The translations under genes were made by a program, and so were the position numbers. From positions 1 through 64,000 of the forward strand of contig NZ_WMIC01000004.1 in assembly GCF_009711135.1 (NCBI RefSeq): DNA of 64,000 bases, given 5' to 3'. This document shows, piece by piece, positions 55,250 to 63,912 of this stretch. How positions within the stretch are numbered: the first letter of the stretch is position 1; each line of letters starts with the position of its first letter. This stretch comes from Flavobacterium sp. LC2016-01 (GTDB lineage Bacteria; Bacteroidota; Bacteroidia; Flavobacteriales; Flavobacteriaceae). The notes below the pieces were generated by a model. That model made no database searches. It was not told where the DNA came from and saw only the letters and a list, made by a program, of their open reading frames with translations.

Positions 55250-58200
55250 TTAATTCGGCTGCTGTACATCCTGGTTTACCTCTATTCTTGGAGGGATCAG
55301 TTTATACATTACCGGTGTGAGAATTCTTGATAATAATGTTGAGGAAATCAGCCCTCCAATAAGGACGATTGCCAGCGGTGATATGTTTGGATTAGGATTC
55401 AGCGCAATAGGAATAAGTCCGAAAATTGCAGTGAGCGAGGTAAGTACAACGGGCAGAAATCTAGTTTCCCCTGCATGTACGATTGCTTCTTCAAGAGGCA
55501 TACCTTCACGACGGAGCTGGTTTGTGAAATCAACCAGCAGAAGTGAGTTTTTGACCTCAATTCCCGAGAGTCCAATAAATCCGATGATCGTTACAAGACC
55601 CATATGATTTCCACTTAAAAACAGCAGTACAATCCCTCCGACAATACCAAGGGGAATTACCGAAAGCACAATAATGATCCCTTTGAAATTCTTAAACTGC
55701 AGGATCAGTGCTGCAACAAACAAGAAGATGCTCATGATAATAACGGTGATGAAATTACCTCCTAAAGAATCTCCTTCTGACTCTTTTTCTCCCGATAATT
55801 TATAATAATATCCTTCGGGCATTTTAATAGCGTCTATTTTTGGCACTACTTCCTTAAGTACATTATTGGCCAATATTCCCTCTTTTGTATATGCATTGAC
55901 TTTGGCGTATCTGCTTTTATTAAAGTGATTGATCGCCGTTGGAGAGGTTTCGAATTTTACTTCTGCAATCTGGTTTAATGCTACAGGCTTTCCGCTTGAA
56001 GTATTGACAAACATGTTATGAAAAGCATCAAGTGTCGCAAATTTTTGCAAAGGGGCGCTTACAACTACCTTACGGCTGTCTCCTTTTTCATCAATATATT
56101 GCGCTACTTCAAGACCTGCTACAGCAAGCCTTACGGTTTTATCAATATCGCCAGTCTGGATACCAAGAGTTCTGGCTTTATCTCTGTTGATATTCACTCT
56201 TACATCTGTATTATAGACATTAAGTTCATTGTTTACATAAACTGTCCCCTTGTCGGCGCGAAGGATTTTTTCAACTTTAAATGAAATTGCACGAATTGAA
56301 TCCATATTCTCACCAAATATTCGAATTGAGATAGGCGCCTCGATAGGAGGACCCTGTTCAAAATCTTTTACCTCTACTTTGGCATAAGGAAAGTCAGCGA
56401 GTCTTTTACGCAGTTTCTCGATAAGTTCTATTTTCTCTGAAGGTCTGGCCTCATTGTCCATCTGCACAAGTATTTGTGCAAAATCGGATTGTTCTTTTTG
56501 CTGGCGGATATTATAATATACTTGTGGATTTCCCTTGCCAACGTTGCTGGTAAAGTACTTAATTTCCGGATATTTTTTCAATACAGCCTCAACCTGTTTG
56601 GTTATTTTGTCGCTCTCTGTCAGATTGGTCTGCAGTGGCATATTCAGGTTAACCAGAAACATTGCTTTTTCAGATGCCGGGAAAAGTTTAAATCCTACTG
56701 CCGGAAACAGAGCTATCGCCGATCCGCTTAAGGCAAGGGCAATAAACAGCGTTAAAAGAGGTTTATGAAGGGCATGTGTCATTATTCCTCCATAAAAGTT
56801 AATAAACTTCTGAAGGTTTCTTAAAAACATATTCCCGTGATCATTTTTAGGTTTTAAAAGTATGCGGCTTGCTAAAAAAGGAACAAGTGTAAGGGCAACT
56901 ATCATTGAGGCAAATACGCTTGACATGATGGCAACAGGAAGGCTTCTAACAAATTCACCGGCCTTATCAGGCAGAAATGCAAGAGGAAGGAAAGCAATGA
57001 TCAATGTAGCGGTACAACCCAGTACGGCCTCACCAATCTGCGCGGTACCTTTCAAGACAGCGTCGTTTTTAGAGTATCCTTCGCGAAGCCATCTTTCAAT
57101 ATTCTCCACAACAACAATACTATCATCCACCAGCAGTCCCAATGCTACTACAAGTCCGACGATACTTAATTGGTTGAGTGAATATCCAAAAGCATTCAGT
57201 ATTACCAGACCTAGTGCCAGACTGATTGGAATGGTAATCATTACAATTATCGAAGCGCGCGTTCCCAGAGGAAGAAGTGTAATAAGCACGAGTAAAATTG
57301 CAATAGCAAAATCTTCACCTAATTTATTCAGACGGTTTGATACCATCTTTCCCTGATCAAAGTTTTTTATCAGTTTGATGTTTGCAGGAAGTGTCTTTTC
57401 AAATTGCTCAATAACCGGAAGGTATTTTTTCTCTACACTTGCTATATTTAAATTTTCCTTCATTGCAGCGTTTACCAATACTGCGCGAACTCCGTTAAGT
57501 CTTACGTAATGCTTTTCGACCTCGTTTTTCCTGCTGATTTCAGCAACGTCTTTAAGATAGGTGATCTGGCCCGCTGTGTTATATATAACAGTATTGGCAA
57601 CATCCTCTGCATCTTTGTATTTTCCGCTTGTTTTGACATTAAAAGATTTAGCTCCCATGTTGAGGTTCCCCCCTGAAATGTCGGTGCCTTCACTCTGCAT
57701 GCTTCCAATAACCGCACTGATAGGAATTTTTAGACGTGCTAACTTATCAAATTGCAGATCGACGTGGATTTCCTGTTCAGGAACCCCGGAGTATTCAACA
57801 TTTTTCAGCTCTGTTATTTTCTCGAGTCTCGTTTTGAGCTCGTCAGCATAATCTCGCACGGCCTTTGCTGAAGCATTTTGTGATACCAGCGCGATCTGAA
57901 GAACATTAACATCACTTGAATTAATTTTTTCAACCTTCAGCGAGTAAATATCTTTCGGGATTTCATTGCCTTTCAAGGCATTTATTTCAGTTGACAATTC
58001 CTGGTATTTGTTCTCGACATCTACGCCATATTTAAAATCGATTACAAGTACTGCCAGACCATTTTTAATGGTGGTCATTATCTTGGCTATATTCTCAAGC
58101 TGATATATTTTTTTCTCAAGAGGCTTCACTACAGTCTCCTCCATTTCCTTAGGGCTTGTTCCGGGATAGATCACGGTAACAACATAAGATGGCGGGTGCA

Positions 58201-58318
58201 GGGCAGGATCCTCTGCTCGCGGCATTGTGAAGAGCGTTGCCAGTCCTACTGCTGCCACCATGGCAAACATGATCAGGGTGAACTGGTAATTTTTTACCGC
58301 ATAGTTTGTGATTTTCAT
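55250..58318 (-). CDS. RND efflux permease (AcrB/HAE1-like)
   Basis: A 1022-residue inner-membrane pump. Twelve membrane helices are arranged as two halves of six, each with a large periplasmic loop. The N-terminus has FTLIMFAMVAAVGLATLF then MPRAEDPALHPPSYVVTVIY. The fourth helix carries the proton-relay Asp pair in GLLVDDSIVVVENIERW (about 400). The second half has GFIGLSGIEVKNSLLLVDF. Length is as expected for the family. With the HlyD-type adaptor and TolC-type channel encoded just upstream it forms a tripartite pump using the proton gradient. The drug or metabolite exported is unknown; heavy-metal motifs are not obvious. Confidence 0.95.
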   Translation of the reverse strand: MKITNYAVKNYQFTLIMFAMVAAVGLATLFTMPRAEDPALHPPSYVVTVIYPGTSPKEMEETVVKPLEKKIYQLENIAKIMTTIKNGLAVLVIDFKYGVDVENKYQELSTEINALKGNEIPKDIYSLKVEKINSSDVNVLQIALVSQNASAKAVRDYADELKTRLEKITELKNVEYSGVPEQEIHVDLQFDKLARLKIPISAVIGSMQSEGTDISGGNLNMGAKSFNVKTSGKYKDAEDVANTVIYNTAGQITYLKDVAEISRKNEVEKHYVRLNGVRAVLVNAAMKENLNIASVEKKYLPVIEQFEKTLPANIKLIKNFDQGKMVSNRLNKLGEDFAIAILLVLITLLPLGTRASIIVMITIPISLALGLVILNAFGYSLNQLSIVGLVVALGLLVDDSIVVVENIERWLREGYSKNDAVLKGTAQIGEAVLGCTATLIIAFLPLAFLPDKAGEFVRSLPVAIMSSVFASMIVALTLVPFLASRILLKPKNDHGNMFLRNLQKFINFYGGIMTHALHKPLLTLFIALALSGSAIALFPAVGFKLFPASEKAMFLVNLNMPLQTNLTESDKITKQVEAVLKKYPEIKYFTSNVGKGNPQVYYNIRQQKEQSDFAQILVQMDNEARPSEKIELIEKLRKRLADFPYAKVEVKDFEQGPPIEAPISIRIFGENMDSIRAISFKVEKILRADKGTVYVNNELNVYNTDVRVNINRDKARTLGIQTGDIDKTVRLAVAGLEVAQYIDEKGDSRKVVVSAPLQKFATLDAFHNMFVNTSSGKPVALNQIAEVKFETSPTAINHFNKSRYAKVNAYTKEGILANNVLKEVVPKIDAIKMPEGYYYKLSGEKESEGDSLGGNFITVIIMSIFLFVAALILQFKNFKGIIIVLSVIPLGIVGGIVLLFLSGNHMGLVTIIGFIGLSGIEVKNSLLLVDFTNQLRREGMPLEEAIVHAGETRFLPVVLTSLTAIFGLIPIALNPNPNISPLAIVLIGGLISSTLLSRILTPVMYKLIPPRIEVNQDVQQPN

Positions 58319-58326
58319 AGCGTAAA

Positions 58327-59379
58327 TTATTTGATTACTTTAATTTGAGACTGCTCATTTAAAAAAGCGCTGTTGGAAACAATAATTTGTTTTGTATTTT
58401 CAAGACCGCTTTTAACAGCTACCTGCTGATTATCGAAATCATCAATGATAATCGGCACTTTTTTTACTTTTCCTTCTGAAGTTATTGTAAAGACAAAGGC
58501 TTTGTTGCCATCGGCTTCTATAAGCGCATCATAGGGAATCATTTTGCTTGAAGTATTGTGCTGGGTCAGGATTACGGCCTTACCGAACATGCCGATTGCA
58601 GGTTTTGATTTATTAAGTTTCAGTTTCAGTTCAATTTGATAGGACCCGTCCATGTCATTGGAAACTTGTGATTTCCTGAAAACAGCAGCCTGGATGGTTT
58701 CTTCAGGATAGCCGTCCAGAGTCACTTTGGCCGACTGGCCGAGTTCTATCATTACCCATTCCTTGTCTGTTACACCTACTTTGAGAATATAATCGCCATT
58801 GCCTCTGCTTTCATTGATTGAAAGAACTGGCGAACCAGCGCTGATCACCTCGCCGATATTGGCTATTTTTTTGTTCACAAAACCATCTGTTACGGCATAG
58901 ATTTTAGAATACTGTGCATTAAATGCCACAACCTGTCTGGACTTCTGTGCCAGATCCAGCTTCGTTTTTGCATCCTGCATCTGTTCCAGTGTATTTACAC
59001 TATCCCTGTAAAGGTTCAGCGTTCGGGTATAATCTCTTTTTGCTTTTTCTACATTAAGGTTTGCCTGATCCACTCCGGCTCCAATTTCTGTGCTGTTAAG
59101 GGTGGCCAGAAGTTTTCCTTTTTTAAAGAACTGTCCTTCTTCAACATAGATATTTTGAATTATGCCAGAAATTTTAAAGGAATAGTCAGCTTCATTTTCT
59201 GTGGTTACAAGTCCTGTTGCAGCAATCTCAGCTGCGTTTTGAGTTGAACCGATCTGGATCACCTTAACAGGAATAAGATCTGTATTTGCTATTTTCTCAG
59301 ACTCGTCCGGCTTATGCTTGCAGGCGGTAAGTGAGAATAGGGCACTAAGGAGTAAAACAGGGATGATATGTGATTTCAT
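58327..59379 (-). CDS. RND efflux periplasmic adaptor (HlyD/MFP family), lipoprotein
   Basis: A 350-residue membrane fusion protein. The signal peptide ends in lipobox LTAC (Cys at 20). The biotinyl-lipoyl-like part has ISGIIQNIYVEEGQFFKKGK (about 69-88), followed by a helical hairpin (VEKAKRDYTRTLNLYRDSVN), a second lipoyl half with VNKKIANIGEVISAGSPVL, a beta-barrel domain and a C-terminal membrane-proximal part. It bridges the RND permease, encoded 8 bases downstream, and the TolC-type channel, encoded 19 bases upstream. Confidence 0.94.
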   Translation of the reverse strand: MKSHIIPVLLLSALFSLTACKHKPDESEKIANTDLIPVKVIQIGSTQNAAEIAATGLVTTENEADYSFKISGIIQNIYVEEGQFFKKGKLLATLNSTEIGAGVDQANLNVEKAKRDYTRTLNLYRDSVNTLEQMQDAKTKLDLAQKSRQVVAFNAQYSKIYAVTDGFVNKKIANIGEVISAGSPVLSINESRGNGDYILKVGVTDKEWVMIELGQSAKVTLDGYPEETIQAAVFRKSQVSNDMDGSYQIELKLKLNKSKPAIGMFGKAVILTQHNTSSKMIPYDALIEADGNKAFVFTITSEGKVKKVPIIIDDFDNQQVAVKSGLENTKQIIVSNSAFLNEQSQIKVIK

Positions 59380-59398
59380 GATATGTTATTTATTTTAG

Positions 59399-60757
59399 TT
59401 AATTTATGTTGAAGCTTGCCGTAGCACGTTCGATATCAGCGTACCTTATCCAGGCGTCAAAAAGTGCGATATTGGCTTCCAGCTGTGCATTTATAAGCTG
59501 ATTTTGGGCATCAAGCAATTCGATATAAAGTGCCTGTCCTTCTTTATAAAGCCTCAGCTCATCTTTATAATACTGATCGGTTGTCTTTAGCTGTTTCTCT
59601 GCCGCATCATGCTGGGCAACTGCACTTTGAAAATCATTTTTGGCAATATTGAGCTGCGTTTTGAGTTGTGTTTCTACATAAGAGCTTTCTGCTGAAAGGC
59701 TTTTTTGCTGTGATTCCACTTGTTTTCTTTTGTAGATATTTTTACCTGATGCAAAAAGGTTCCATTCCATATTTACACCAAAAAGGTAGTATCTGCTGTC
59801 CTGGTTAAATTTAAAATCAAAGGCCTGCGATCCAAGGTCCAGAAAGGTGCCTACTTTAGGAATGATGTAGGATTTTGTAAGCCCTTCAACATTTTCGTTT
59901 ATCTGCATGGCTGTTTTGATTTTAGCAAGTTCTTCTCGTCGGCTCACATCCGCTTCTGTAAGTTCTATTACCGGCAGGGCGGTATCAGTATCTACATTTA
60001 TGGAATCGGTTAATGGTTTATTGAGCAGAAAGTTGAAGTAGGATTGGGCTGATTTCTTATTCTGCTGTGCTGTTACCAGATGTGCATTTATTTTTGAAAT
60101 TTCATTCTCACTGCGGATCACAGCAGTCCTGTTTATTTTTTGATTATTGAACAGGGCGGTATTGATCCTATTGTTTTCCTTAACGAGTTTCATTGAAGAC
60201 TCATAGATCTTAATTGCATTATCAGCTTTTGCAAACTGATAGTATGCTTTTTTTATTTCCTTTACCAGCTCTCGCTTGTAAAGGAGCACTTCGGTTTTTT
60301 GTAAATCTATCTGCTGATTTTTTATGCGTTTATTGTAGATCAGTTCAGCATTTAAAAGCGGAAGACTGGTTCTGAATTTTGCATCATAAAAATTATCGGG
60401 ATTAAGCTGTATGCTTTGATTCTGCAGCTGGGGAAAATTGTTGGTCCCCGTGAGTGTATTCAAGGTCGCATAGGCTTTATTTAATAAATCCCCGCTTGGA
60501 AATTCAATAGCCCTTCCGCCATCAGCCTTAGTATAGGTTGTACTGAAAGTTACACTCGGAAGAAAAAGGCTTTTGGCTTCCTTTAATGCGTACACACTTT
60601 TCTCTAAGAGAAAGTCCTGTTCTTTTATGCTTTGATTGCTGGCAATCCCCTCCCTGATATAGTCGTCTAAAGTGGCCTGTGCGAAAGAGAACTGCGAGAC
60701 TGCCATAAGACAGAATAGGAGCGCATGTTTGGTAAATTTTACTTTTAAAGTTTTCAT
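59399..60757 (-). CDS. TolC-family outer-membrane efflux channel
   Basis: A 452-residue TolC-type protein with a signal peptide (ALLFCLMAVSQFSFAQ). Two repeats of long coiled-coil helices cover about 25-230 and 250-450, with the usual TolC features: YIREGIASNQSIKEQDFLLE, LPSVTFSTTYT, and YKDELRLYKEGQALYIELLDAQNQLINAQL near the C-terminus. It is the first structural gene of the pump operon. A TetR-type operator GAACA-G-TGTTC lies 23 bases upstream, and the regulator gene is 53 bases upstream on the same strand. Confidence 0.94.
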   Translation of the reverse strand: MKTLKVKFTKHALLFCLMAVSQFSFAQATLDDYIREGIASNQSIKEQDFLLEKSVYALKEAKSLFLPSVTFSTTYTKADGGRAIEFPSGDLLNKAYATLNTLTGTNNFPQLQNQSIQLNPDNFYDAKFRTSLPLLNAELIYNKRIKNQQIDLQKTEVLLYKRELVKEIKKAYYQFAKADNAIKIYESSMKLVKENNRINTALFNNQKINRTAVIRSENEISKINAHLVTAQQNKKSAQSYFNFLLNKPLTDSINVDTDTALPVIELTEADVSRREELAKIKTAMQINENVEGLTKSYIIPKVGTFLDLGSQAFDFKFNQDSRYYLFGVNMEWNLFASGKNIYKRKQVESQQKSLSAESSYVETQLKTQLNIAKNDFQSAVAQHDAAEKQLKTTDQYYKDELRLYKEGQALYIELLDAQNQLINAQLEANIALFDAWIRYADIERATASFNIN

Positions 60758-60779
60758 TTTTGATTGCTGTATTAATTAT

Positions 60780-60790
60780 GAACAGTGTTC
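60780..60790. promoter_or_regulatory. TetR-type operator before the efflux operon
   Basis: GAACA-G-TGTTC is a perfect 5-base inverted repeat, 22 bases upstream of the TolC gene. The same sequence on the opposite strand (GAACACTGTTC) occurs at 61451-61461 before the TetR gene, so one regulator probably binds both. Confidence 0.75.
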
Positions 60791-60810
60791 GAAATAATTG
60801 CAAAAAAAGC

Positions 60811-61422
60811 CTAAAGCTTTTCTAGCATAAAAATTAAATTTTTATAACCATCCTCAATAAGCTCTTCTGAAGTCTTATCTTTAAAGGTACTGGTTCTGTC
60901 TTTACAGAAGAGCGCACTCATTCCGTGCAGGGAAGAAAGAATTGTAAAGGACAGGTTCTCTGCATCCATGCCTTTAAATCTTCCGGTCTCCATACACTGC
61001 CTAACTACACTTATCAGGTAGTCAAGGGTTCTGACTCCCATTCTCCAGGGATCATCCTCCGATTTCTTCTTTAATGGTTCGTCGACTATAAACATTAAGT
61101 TGTAGAAATCCTTGTTATGTATAGCAAAATCAAGAAAAACGTGTCCCATAGCTTTCAGTCTTTCAAAGGGATCGCTTACATGCTCAAGTACCTGCATGCT
61201 GCTGAGTAGAACCCGGAATCCTTCCTCATGCAGTTCATGAAATATTTCACCCTTTTCCTTGAAATAGAAATAGATGCTGCTTGGACTGTAATCAATAGCT
61301 TCTGCAATATTTCTCATACTGGTAAGCTCGTATCCTTTTTCCAAAAAAACCTTGCGGGCCCCATCAAGGATGAGTTTTCGCATATTTTCTTTCTCTTTTA
61401 ATTTTCTTACTGCTATTGACAT
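60811..61422 (-). CDS. TetR-family regulator of the efflux operon
   Basis: A 203-residue TetR regulator. The DNA-binding domain covers about 15-62 (RKLILDGARKVFLEKGYELT, AEAIDYSPSSIYFYFKEKGE). The C-terminal part has the WHG/TetR_C_33 look (FRVLLSSMQVLEHVSDPFER, HNKDFYNLMFIVDEP), which it shares with the TetR at 63322. Identical operators precede this gene (61451) and the pump operon (60780), so it most likely represses itself and the pump until a substrate binds. It may be co-transcribed with the pump genes. Confidence 0.94.
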   Translation of the reverse strand: MSIAVRKLKEKENMRKLILDGARKVFLEKGYELTSMRNIAEAIDYSPSSIYFYFKEKGEIFHELHEEGFRVLLSSMQVLEHVSDPFERLKAMGHVFLDFAIHNKDFYNLMFIVDEPLKKKSEDDPWRMGVRTLDYLISVVRQCMETGRFKGMDAENLSFTILSSLHGMSALFCKDRTSTFKDKTSEELIEDGYKNLIFMLEKL

Positions 61423-61450
61423 ACCCTTTAATTTTACTGCAAAGATAATC

Positions 61451-61461
61451 GAACACTGTTC
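61451..61461. promoter_or_regulatory. TetR-type operator before the efflux regulator gene
   Basis: GAACA-C-TGTTC (with flanking TC and GA extending the symmetry to TCGAACACTGTTCGA) lies 28 bases upstream of the TetR start. It is the reverse complement of the operator at 60780-60790. Confidence 0.75.
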
Positions 61462-61910
61462 GAAAAAAAAATCTATTGACTAAAATTTTCAATTCTGCAG
61501 CTGACAAACACTTTTCAGTTCTTCTAAAGAGCCTTTTTTCTGCTTAAGAATTTCATGGAAAATCCCACCAATTTGAGCACTAGTCTATAACACTTTTTTA
61601 GGACAGCCTGCTGTATTTCTTAATCCTTCAACTAATTTAGTTTACTATTTGATTTTGTTTAATACATAAAATTCAGTTTTGCAGCTAAAAGCTAGTATGC
61701 CAATATTATTTAATACCTAAAGTATGATGCATTTTTAATGCCACAGTGTAATTTATTGATTTACAGTCTGTTATTTGTTTTGTACCTGTTTAATAGATGC
61801 TTAATATCGCTTTTCGTTCATTTGTGATGCGATATTTGGACAGTTATAATCAATAAATTTATTATGTCAATTCACTGTTAATTAGTGTTTTATATGTTGT
61901 GATTCATTGA

Positions 61911-61954
61911 CAAAGTTGCGACATTCGTCAAGGCTAAACATTCACATATGTGAA
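61911..61954 (-). promoter_or_regulatory. Box-25-CTTTG promoter element, copy 3 (orphan)
   Basis: TTCACATATGTGAA (61941-61954) is a perfect 14-base palindrome. On the minus strand GTGAA is followed by exactly 25 bases and then CTTTG (61915-61911). It would fire leftwards, but 61462-61910 contains no gene I can support; the nearest leftward gene is the TetR at 61422. The rest of the 61423-62362 gap holds only a loose direct repeat (TCTTCTTTATATAAG near 62144, TCTTCTTTAATATAAG near 62239). Confidence 0.6.
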
Positions 61955-62281
61955 TAAATACGAATGCTCCCGAAAAAGAGGCAAAGCATTGTTTTTATAA
62001 ATCCTTAAATCTGTCGTCTTCATTTTTGAAAATGGGAAATTTTAAGATGTTAATGGAATTGCTATCAGTTCTTCTCCGGGATATCATCTGACCTTCATCA
62101 CCATTCAATAAATACTTTATGGAACAAGAGTCTTATATATAGGTCTTCTTTATATAAGAAGTTCGGTTCGGTTCAAAAACATGGATTTGCTTTGGATCTC
62201 GGCATTATAATAACAAGGATAAAAGGGGTTAAGGAGAGTCTTCTTTAATATAAGCAGCTGTAAGCGAGTTTTTTTTATTTC

Positions 62282-62325
62282 TTCACATATGTGAATTCTT
62301 ATTGTTTTTTCTTGCCATTACTTTG
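62282..62325 (+). promoter_or_regulatory. Box-25-CTTTG promoter element, copy 4 (methyltransferase)
   Basis: TTCACATATGTGAA (62282-62295), a perfect palindrome identical to copy 3, is followed by exactly 25 bases and CTTTG (62321-62325; TTACTTTG fits the -7 consensus except one base). The methyltransferase start is 37 bases further on, so this is the most clearly placed promoter of the four. Confidence 0.72.
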
Positions 62326-62362
62326 TCATGTAAAATAATACTAATATTTAAAAATTATAATC

Positions 62363-63172
62363 ATGAAAGATAAACCAATTGTTTTCGATAGTTCAGTCGC
62401 TCAAAATTACGACGATCTTTTAGGTGCATTTATGTTTGAACCATTTGCACTTGACCTTTTAGAAAGAAGCCGCATTGCCAGCGTGGAGAATGTTTTGGAA
62501 CTTGCCTGTGGAACAGGCCGCGTAACCAAACATCTTTCGGATCTGCTTCCGTCAAAAGCTTCTCTTACCGCTACGGATATTAATCCGGGTATGATCGCAG
62601 TAGCAAAAAGCAGAGTACCATCTGCTGAAGTAAAGTGGGAGACTGCTGATATTTCAAAGCTGCCTTATGATGACAACACATTTGATCTTATAGTATGTCA
62701 ATTCGGGATAATGTTTGTTCCTGACAAAGTGAAAGCGCTTGAAGAAATTTACAGGGTCCTGCAGCCTGGGGGAAGAGTAATCTTTAATACCTGGGGGCCA
62801 ATTTCAAACAATAAGGCATGGCAGATCAGCAATTTAGTGGTAAACTCTTTTTTAGGTAAAGAGCCGACTGCAATTTTCAACGAGGGCCCATTCTGTATGA
62901 ATGATGAAAAGACAGTATTACATCAATTAGAAGTAGCTGGGTTTAAAAATAAAAAAGCAGTTTCTGTTCGAAAATACAGCGAGATTGAAAATGCATCAGT
63001 TGCAGCTAAAGGTTTTATAATCGGTCTTCCGACACTTAACCTTATCAATGACAGAATCCCGCATTTGCTGCCTGATGTAATTGAAAAGTTAGAAGAGAAA
63101 TTATCGATGGACCTTGGCGATAAACCTTTGCGAACTTCTTTTCAGGCCTGGGTATTTGAAGCTGTAAAATAA
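62363..63172 (+). CDS. Class I SAM-dependent methyltransferase
   Basis: A 269-residue methyltransferase of the UbiE/Methyltransf_11 type. Motif I is VLELACGTGRVTKHL near 42-56, the acidic residue of motif II is in LTATDINPGMI near 71-81, and motif III/post-I blocks are WETADISKLPYDDNTFDLIVCQFGIMF and EEIYRVLQPGGRVIFNTWG. It transfers methyl from SAM to a small molecule or lipid in the cytoplasm; the substrate is unknown. It is preceded by a box-25-CTTTG promoter shared with genes at 45-47 kb. A TetR gene follows on the same strand. Confidence 0.93.
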   Translation: MKDKPIVFDSSVAQNYDDLLGAFMFEPFALDLLERSRIASVENVLELACGTGRVTKHLSDLLPSKASLTATDINPGMIAVAKSRVPSAEVKWETADISKLPYDDNTFDLIVCQFGIMFVPDKVKALEEIYRVLQPGGRVIFNTWGPISNNKAWQISNLVVNSFLGKEPTAIFNEGPFCMNDEKTVLHQLEVAGFKNKKAVSVRKYSEIENASVAAKGFIIGLPTLNLINDRIPHLLPDVIEKLEEKLSMDLGDKPLRTSFQAWVFEAVK

Positions 63173-63277
63173 TCGGTACCAGTATACGGGACGCGATGCT
63201 AAAAACTAATTTATTGATTTAATTTAAACCGGTCTGTATAGCGGGTTGTAAGGGATTAATATTTTTTTATCATTTAA

Positions 63278-63293
63278 TATACCGATCGGTATA
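63278..63293. promoter_or_regulatory. Perfect palindromic TetR-type operator
   Basis: TATACCGATCGGTATA is a perfect 16-base palindrome, 28 bases upstream of the TetR start at 63322. It uses the same ATACC-N4-GGTAT half-sites as the operator at 51022-51035. It is a likely autoregulatory site. Confidence 0.8.
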
Positions 63294-63321
63294 AATTAGT
63301 TTAATGTTATAAAGACATGCC

Positions 63322-63912
63322 ATGGGAATTATAGAAAGAAAACTTAGAAACAGGGAAAACATTCGAAATACGATTTTGACTGCTGCTCTTGAAATAGTAA
63401 AAAAAGAAGGATGGCATTCACTGAGTATGCGAAAAATTGCTCAGATCATAGAGTATACCGTGCCGGTAATTTATGAATATTTTGCCAGCAAGGATGCACT
63501 GCTTAATGAGCTGACAAAAACAGGTTTTAAAAGACTTGCGGCAGTTCTCCAAAAAGCTCGAATCCTGGAAGATCAGCCAGGTCAGAAATTAAAAAAGATG
63601 TGGACGGCCTATTGGGACTTTGCATTTGCTCAAAGCGAGTTTTACCAGCTGATGTTTGGAATCGACACGCATTGCTGCCAGGAGAAAGTGATATTGGATG
63701 ATGATGAAAATCCGTCCAAAATGTTCCTCAGCGTACTTGCAGAAATACAGGGCGTTGACGCGTCAGACCAGCAGGTTTCTTCCCAATACTTTGCGATGTG
63801 GTCGGCAGTGCATGGCCTGATTGCTATAAATATGGTCAATCCGCAAAACAGCGAAGCATTTAACATGAAGGTATTGGAAAATCTAATTGCAGGTTTCACC
63901 AATTACAAGTAA
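63322..63912 (+). CDS. TetR-family transcriptional regulator
   Basis: A 196-residue TetR regulator. The DNA-binding domain is RNTILTAALEIVKKEGWHSL, then AQIIEYTVPVIYEYFASKDA (about 14-55). The C-terminal ligand domain (FKRLAAVLQKARILED, FAQSEFYQLMFGIDTHC, MWSAVHGLIAINMVNP) resembles that of the efflux regulator at 60811, so both belong to the same WHG/TetR_C_33 subgroup. Its own operator is a perfect palindrome at 63278. Targets beyond itself and perhaps the neighbouring methyltransferase gene are unknown. The remaining bases to 64000 hold nothing recognisable. Confidence 0.93.
   Translation: MGIIERKLRNRENIRNTILTAALEIVKKEGWHSLSMRKIAQIIEYTVPVIYEYFASKDALLNELTKTGFKRLAAVLQKARILEDQPGQKLKKMWTAYWDFAFAQSEFYQLMFGIDTHCCQEKVILDDDENPSKMFLSVLAEIQGVDASDQQVSSQYFAMWSAVHGLIAINMVNPQNSEAFNMKVLENLIAGFTNYK

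Noticed and set aside
62144..62254. Loose direct repeat TCTTCTTTATATAAG / TCTTCTTTAATATAAG about 95 bases apart
   Set aside because: AT-rich, short and with an indel; too weak to call a binding site or mobile element.
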